From positions 9,856,668-9,920,667 of the forward strand of contig NC_079519.1 in assembly GCF_000801105.2 (NCBI RefSeq): a DNA stretch of 64,000 nucleotides, read 5' to 3'. Shown piece by piece: positions 58,324 to 64,000 of the stretch. Origin of the DNA: Raphanus sativus. Lineage: Eukaryota; Streptophyta; Magnoliopsida; Brassicales; Brassicaceae. Below the pieces are notes generated by a model. It was not told the DNA's origin. It searched no databases and worked only from the letters and a program-made list of their open reading frames with translations. Position 1 is the first letter of the stretch; every line of letters begins with the position of its first letter. The position numbers and the translations under genes were made by a program.

Positions 58324-58925
58324 GAATCTTTGAAGATGAATCCAATGTTTCCCTTCACGGTAACAGAGCTAGAGTCTTGCCTCAGTAGTGGTCACATGTT
58401 TAGAGAGGTCTTCAGATTTCTCCCGTTATTTATATCCTTCCCCAAGCTCTGAGTAGTTCCTCTTCCAACAACTTTGACATCTTCGCTATCCTCTTAGTGT
58501 TTCCTTGTGTCGCGTGGCCGGTTCGGAGATAATTTGTACCGTTTGCGCATGATCTTTGCTACCTCTTGTGTCTCACATCAATGTCAATGTCTGAGTCTTG
58601 TTCCAAACAAAGCTCCTGAAGAGGCCATTGTATCCGGTTTTAACGGAGTCTTCCTTAGTTTGCACTAGAGTGGAATACCAGATCTTCTGCTGTCGCAGCT
58701 TAAGAGATCTTCGGGTTCAGTAGGAAACATAAGTTGATATTGACGGTTTGCTTGTTTTTAATTTTTTTTTGCGGCTCATTGCATCGGACCAGCTTTTAAA
58801 TAGATGAGATTGTATTTTCTTTATAATCAGACTTTCATTAATTATAAAAAATATTTACATTTTTAGCAAAACAAATATAGTAAACAAAATTTAATCACGC
58901 TTTTACATATTATGACCACCCTTTG

Positions 58926-61905
58926 TGATAGAACCAAAATCGAGCACCGTCCTTTTTGGTTCATGGAAACGGTCCATGATGGTGATCATGTCGACCAGCT
59001 TGATCCAACCGAGATTTTTCCATCAGATCGTGACACTACTTTGGAGCTAGATGAGCTGAGTGAGATAAGTGACACTACTATGGAGCTGGATGAGCTAAGT
59101 GACACTAACTTGGAGCTGAATGAGCTAAGTGATACTGAAGAAGGAGCTGGTTTAGCTGCTGGGCGAAATGAACCTTTTTCGGCCCACCGAAAAATTCATA
59201 ACAAATTCAATTTGGGTCCGTTTTACACCAAATTCGACCAGGCCTTTCCTGATGGTCTCCTGCCCATTTGCATCAAGAAATATCAAGAAAAAGAGTCAAA
59301 GTCGTGGCCTGCATTGATTTCTTCAAATACTAGTCAAAATTCAACTTCTTGGTTCTACAAAAGTCTTTAGTCTTAGTCTTTGTTTGTGTTTTCTATGTTT
59401 CTAGTTTTCCACAATTATTTAAGTCTTTCTTTGACTCATTCTACTATAAATATGTAATTCATTTCATGAATAAAATCAGATCAATTTGGTTGTTTATTTT
59501 TGTTCTTCTTCTCTGAGTGAGAGAGAGTTCTTTAGCTAGTTCATCGGTTTGAACCGGCTTGTTGATTTGGTGGTCAGCCAATCATCTGTGTGTGTTATTT
59601 GGTGGTTAGCCAACACATTCATCCGTTCTTTGGTGGTTAGCCTTAGATCGTTGGTATATCAAGAGTCATTCCGCACCTCTTGACGATCCGTTCAATCCAT
59701 CCCAGTTCCAGAAGTTCCTTCGACTTCTCGGTTCATATCCAACATCCGGCCAAAGCCATCCTCCCGATTTTGGGCTTATCATTTGGTATCAGAGCCACTT
59801 TGGCTGGTTTGTTTTCTATCTTCTTTTCACCTTCTCATCTCTTCATCATTTTCTGTTCTTATTTCTTTTTGGATCCGGGCTGTTCCTTTACTCCCTTGTG
59901 ATCGCCATATAAAAAAAAAAGAAAAAAAAAGAAAAAAAAAAGAAAAAAAAATCGATAAAAAAAGAGAAAAAGTAAAAGTCTTGGTTTGAATCACTTCTGA
60001 AGAGAAATCCAGGGGGAGTGGTGGAAGAGAAAGCCTGCTGGCCGAGGAGAAATCTGGCCTTAGGACAGTTAAGGCGGATCCACACAAAAAAAAAATCTCT
60101 TCATCTTCATTTCTTTTCTTTTTCCACAAAGTTTGTTTTGGGTTTTTGATTGCTGAAATTTTGACTGCCTATCATCCTTTGAACCAGTAAAAGAACTCTG
60201 AGTGATCACCTAAAAATCGTGAGCTAAACACTTTGAGAGTGTGAGGATTTTTTATGTGCTAACTTGGTTGTTAAGTGTTTTCAGGATGTTTGGACTTCTC
60301 AAGAAATCAAAACCACAACAAGATGTCTACTTTCCTTTTAAAACTGTTTTTGAAAAGGAGCAATTGATTTTTGAAAAGAAACAGTTTGCTGCTAATAGGT
60401 TTGATTTTGTGCAGAAAAGGAAGAGACAAAACAGGTCCGATGATGAGAAGTGGGTCAGAAGTGGTGATCGTCCCTTCACCAAAACCAAGAGAAGCAGCCG
60501 TGATGTGTTTGATCAGATAAGATTCAGACTTATGCCAGTTTGGAGAAGATGTTGCATAAGGCGATTCATGCTGTCCGACAACTCAAAAGGAAGGAAAACA
60601 CCAACACTTCTTCAGCACCAAAACAGCAATGTAAGTCTTCTTATCTTTCAAATTATGATTTGAAAACTAATGATAATTCTTTTGATAAAAGCAAAGCTGT
60701 GAAACCCACAAGCAAGGCTCTTTCTACCAGGTGTTTCAAATGCCATAAGGTCGGCCATTATGCTAACAAGTGCCAAAAACAGAAACCGTTGGTGACCTTG
60801 AAGAACATTGAAACCGAACCAGAAAAGGAAGACCGTTTGCCAATTTTCGATGACTTCACACATGAGGCAATGGAGGGGCTAGATGAAGAACAAATCCGTG
60901 GTCATCTAGCCAACCAAGAAGGGTCTTCTTCCAATCAAAAACTAGACCACATTCAAGGTGAGCATTGTGTTGATTATAATTCTTTTGCTTATAATCCTTT
61001 TCCTTTTAATGTTTCAGATTTGAGGACAAATCTTTTTGAAGAGGGAGAGTATGATAGAACCAAAATCGAGCACCGTCCTTTTTGGTTCATGGAAACGGTC
61101 CATGATGGTGATCATGTCGACCAGCTTGATCCAACCGAGATTTTCCATCAGATCGTGACACTACTTTGGAGCTAGATGAGCTGAGTGAGATAAGTGACAC
61201 TACTATGGAGCTGGATGAGCTAAGTGACACTAACTTGGAGCTGAATGAGCTAAGTGATACTGAAGAAGGAGCTGGTTTAGCTGCTGGGTGAAATGAGCCT
61301 TTTTCGGCCCACCGAAAAATTCATAACAAATTCAATTTGGGTCCGTTTTACACCAAATTCGACCAGGCCTTTCCTGATGGTCTCCTGCCCATTTGCATCA
61401 AGAAATATCAAGAAAAAGAGTCAAAGTCGTGGCCTGCATTGATTTCTTCAAATACTAGTCAAAATTCAACTTCTTGGTTCTACAAAAGTCTTTAGTCTTA
61501 GTCTTTGTTTGTGTTTTCTATGTTTCTAGTTTTCCACAATTATTTAAGTCTTTCTTTGACTCATTCTACTATAAATATGTAATTCATTTCATGAATAAAA
61601 TCAGATCAATTTGGTTGTTTATTTTTGTTCTTCTTCTCTGAGTGAGAGAGAGTTCTTTAGCTAGTTCATCGGTTTGAACCGGCTTGTTGATTTGGTGGTC
61701 AGCCAATCATCTGTGTGTGTTATTTGGTGGTTAGCCAACACATTCATCCGTTCTTTGGTGGTTAGCCTTAGATCGTTGGTATATCAAGAGTCATTCCGCA
61801 CCTCTTGACGATCCGTTCAATCCATCCCAGTTCCAAAAGTTCCTTCGACTTCTCGGTTCATATCCAACATCCGGCCAAAGCCATCCTCTCGATTTTGGCT
61901 TATCA
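58926..61905 (+). mobile_element. Young non-autonomous LTR retrotransposon with Gag frame entering its LTR
   Basis: LTRs at 58926-59781 (856 bp) and 61052-61905 (854 bp) begin TGATA and end TATCA, and differ at only a handful of sites. CTTTG duplicates at 58921-58925 and 61906-61910. A Met-tRNA primer-binding site TGGTATCAGAGCCA starts at 59784, two bases after the LTR. A purine tract (GAAGAGGGAGAGTA) precedes the second LTR. The interior encodes a broken Gag-like protein with a zinc knuckle but no protease, RT or integrase. Each LTR holds a long open segment, then CTATAAATATG (TATA-like, 59445) and AATAAAAT (poly(A) signal, 59469). Superfamily is not certain; the layout suggests Ty3-type. 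Confidence 0.9.
60286..61175 (+). pseudogene. Gag-like zinc-knuckle protein, frameshifted
   Basis: An N-terminal frame starts MFGLLKKSKPQQDVYFPFK (60286) and shifts near 60525. A second frame from 60540 continues LHKAIHAVRQLKRKENT and carries one CCHC knuckle, CFKCHKVGHYANKC (residues 65-78 of that frame). It then passes through an acidic stretch into the 3' LTR at 61052 (from residue 171). A 1-base loss near 61143, relative to the 5' LTR, shifts the frame and ends it early at 61175. The 5' LTR shows the undamaged tail: acidic 11-residue repeats (ELDELSDT) and an end WFYKSL at 59370. No other polyprotein domain is present, so a large pol deletion is inferred. Confidence 0.7.
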
Positions 61906-61910
61906 CTTTG

Positions 61911-62268
61911 TGAACTATACGTTTTTATATTTTTGTTAAAGTGGTTACTGGTTAGGCTGTATAACGATCTTTTGTAGCCAGTGTACTGTTCACGAGTGGC
62001 ACCTTTGGTCTATTAGTTCTGCGTTGGTATAACGCTCCCTCTCTCGAAAAGTAATGTGCGCTAGATTCCCAAAATCGAATCATTCTATATTTCTGATGAT
62101 CATGATCGTGCTTTAGTGTTTGATACTTTTTTATCCATTTGGTAACTTTGATTCTTTGAAAGGTAATATTAGATGCAGGCCCGACTTATATTGTAATTAA
62201 GGGTGTGAATACACCAATAGACCATTTCTAATGCTATTTTTAACGGAAAACATCATTATATATATATA

Positions 62269-62301
<33 letters not shown>

Positions 62302-63064
62302 CATTTTTTTTGAAGAAAAATCTCTAACGGTACATTATTTTGAGAAAAAACTAGTTTGTAAATAGTGTTCTCTTATTGCATCATTTTGAAGAAAAATGAA
62401 CGTGTGGATAGTGTTCCTTCAAGTTTGAAAGAATATTATTCACAAATTCATTTTAATGTGAGACTTTTTATTTATAAATTAATTTTAAAATTTCATAAAA
62501 TTTTGTTTTGTATCTAAGAGATTGAATATTGGTGTTTTATATTTTAATATTTCCATTAAAACTTTAAGAATATAACTATAAGATTACATAAGTAATTAAT
62601 ATTCTTTTAGAAACTAAGTTTATGTACATAATAAAGATATAGTCAAAATAAAATTATTTTGGGTAAACTTTGTAAGTTTTAAAATAACAAGAATTATTAG
62701 AACTAATATTAAGTACTAATAATAGAATATATATAGAATATTTATATTTTGAAGAAAAATGAGAGAAATCATCGGAATAAAACACAAACTCATTTTGAAT
62801 TTACATCATTTTAAGAGAAAAATGATGCAAACTATTGGAAATGCCTTAAACATATACTTATAGAATTTTTAGTAATGTTTTATTAAAAAATTTAATGATA
62901 AAATACTTTCAAATGATTATTATTTGTATCAGTGAAATTGTGTTTAGAAACAATTAAGATTCTATTATATTTCTTGCTTTTTCGAAATTAATATATTTTT
63001 AATATTTTATGAAAGTGTATGGTACTCTTTTTCTTTTGGAAAATAAAAAAAACTATTATCAAAC
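61911..63064. other. AT-rich region with (AT)n tract and decayed MITE
   Basis: A long (AT)n microsatellite lies at about 62254-62301. A decayed inverted-repeat unit may span ~62215-62850: the left end has AGACCATTTCTAATGC, the right end reads AAGGCATTTCCAATAG on the minus strand. No gene. Confidence 0.4.
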
Positions 63065-63072
63065 ACATCTAA

Positions 63073-63542
63073 GGGGAATTTTCAAAAATACCACTTTCAA
63101 GGTACCATTATTCATCTTTACCACCACTAAAGACACATTTTCAATAATACCTTATTTATTAAAATGGTAAAGACTCTTATATCTTTGTTTTTATATGTTT
63201 TTTAAAATTCTAATCCCAAATTCTAATTCCTAAACCTCCAATTCTAAACCCTAAACCCAAAATCTTCAACTCTAAACCCTAAACCCTAAACTATATACCC
63301 TAAATTCAATATCCTAAACCCTAAACCCTAAAGTCTAAACTATAAACCCTAAATACTTAACTCTAAACCATAAATCTTAAACTCTAAACCCTAAACTATA
63401 TACCTTAAACCCTAAAACATCAAATCTAAACTCTAAATCCTAAACCTTTAAATCTAGAACCTTCATTAAAAGTAGTGGTAAAAGTGGTTAGTGTAAACAT
63501 GAAAAGTGGTACTATAAAAATGATATTTTTGGCAATTTCTCC
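63073..63542. mobile_element. TIR transposon filled with telomere-like repeats
   Basis: Ends GGGGAATTTTCAAAAATACC and, inverted, GGAGAAATTGCCAAAAATAT match over most of their first 40 bases. ACATCTAA is duplicated on both sides (63065-63072, 63543-63550). About 63225-63460 consists of degenerate CCCTAAA-type repeats (CTAAACCCTAAACCC, CTAAACTCTAAACC). Size 470 bp, no ORF. An 8-bp duplication with long imperfect TIRs suggests a hAT or Mutator-like non-autonomous element. Confidence 0.65.
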
Positions 63543-63550
63543 ACATCTAA

Positions 63551-64000
63551 ACACTTACATTATACTATTGACCTATTCAATATCGACTAACTTTTGTTAA
63601 TGAATAATATTTTTTCAGATAAATAATTTTATTTTAAATTATTTGGATGATTATAGTTAAACTTTAACAACATTAATTTAACTAGTCATTTTGCTAAATA
63701 ATGTAAACATATTTTTAACAACAATTTTTGTTACTAATTTGTTTTTTTAATAAATTTTATTATGGAATTGGTCTGTTTGTGAACTTTTAACGTAATTTTT
63801 TGTTCTACAAATATGTGTGTTTTGTAAAATGTATGAAAATATATTTTAAATTTTCCATAAGGTATGTAAAAAAAAATTAGACGGGCATTCAATGTGTACA
63901 CATCAAAATGGTCAGATAAAGCCATACATTAATAACAAATGGATTTTGCAAAGTAAATAGCAAAAGTTGATTTTGTTGTAACCTTACCTGGTTCTTGTTT
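63551..64000. other. AT-rich sequence at the window end
   Basis: No gene or bounded repeat seen. The 63-codon minus-strand frame at 63734-63925 looks like chance. Confidence 0.45.

Larger units (their letters stand above)
56877..58790 (+). mobile_element. Older retroposon-like repeat hosting two nested elements
   Basis: Blocks at 56877-57100, 57348-57521 and 58329-58790 have balanced composition, contain no open frame and read as one unit after removing the hAT MITE and the Cassandra element. Texture resembles the Sadhu-like retroposons of this window. I could not find its own target duplication or a clean poly(A) tail, so identity and borders are tentative. Confidence 0.35.

Noticed and set aside
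59680..60129. ORFs of 65-100 codons in the LTR element leader
   Set aside because: Caused by an A/G-rich low-complexity stretch and LTR end; no domain.
63225..63460. Telomere or chromosome-fusion site
   Set aside because: Repeats are degenerate, short and inside a bounded TIR element.
1..64000. CRISPR arrays, bacterial operons, phage or plasmid systems
   Set aside because: The window is plant nuclear DNA with spliced genes and plant transposons; no spacer-repeat pattern is present.

Overview
The window is plant nuclear DNA, AT-rich between genes. Five genes (SAUR, pyridoxal reductase, TBC RabGAP, cytochrome b5, YSL3) look like orthologues of Arabidopsis thaliana At5g53590-At5g53580-At5g53570-At5g53560-At5g53550, in the same order. 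The proteins are close to Arabidopsis but the spaces between genes are greatly enlarged by transposons. This points to a Brassicaceae crop-type genome such as Brassica or Raphanus. That assignment rests on family and synteny knowledge, not on a database search.

Layout. 1-1.6 kb: a SAUR gene (minus strand) with upstream ORFs in its leader. 1.6-21 kb: a transposon-filled gap holding several Helitrons, a Tourist/PIF-like MITE, and a Sadhu-like retroposon split by a nearly complete L1-type LINE; both retroposons keep exact target-site duplications. 21.3-22.2 kb: a small three-exon NYN-domain (PIN-like nuclease) gene with a Helitron 56 bp after its stop. 24.4-26.1 kb: seven-exon pyridoxal reductase. 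26-31 kb: an imperfect tandem array and a second Sadhu-like retroposon. 31.4-38.3 kb: the conserved core, with TBC RabGAP (plus), cytochrome b5 (minus) and YSL3 metal-nicotianamine transporter (minus). 39-64 kb: no confident host gene. It holds two SINEs, a young non-autonomous LTR element with non-canonical TA..CT ends, a copia wreck split by a LINE fragment, several Helitrons and MITEs, a MULE-like element inside a Helitron, a hAT MITE and a Cassandra TRIM (5S rRNA-like LTRs) inside an older repeat, a young LTR element whose Gag-like reading frame runs into its own LTR, and a TIR element filled with telomere-like repeats.

The host genes are not a pathway or operon. They are independent housekeeping or transport genes kept by synteny: an auxin-type small protein, vitamin B6 salvage in plastids, Rab GTPase regulation, ER/organelle-membrane electron transfer, and iron/zinc/copper-nicotianamine transport.

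I found no convincing new multi-gene system. The most unusual signals are (i) a set of at least eight 12-19 nt micro-insertions ending in an A-run and flanked by 13-18 bp duplications, which look like tail-only retroposition events; (ii) the LTR-encoded C-terminus of a Gag-like protein; (iii) a TAATG stop/start overlap joining the two LINE ORFs; and (iv) stacked upstream ORFs in the SAUR leader. Exon boundaries were derived by hand from GT/AG sites and reading phase.
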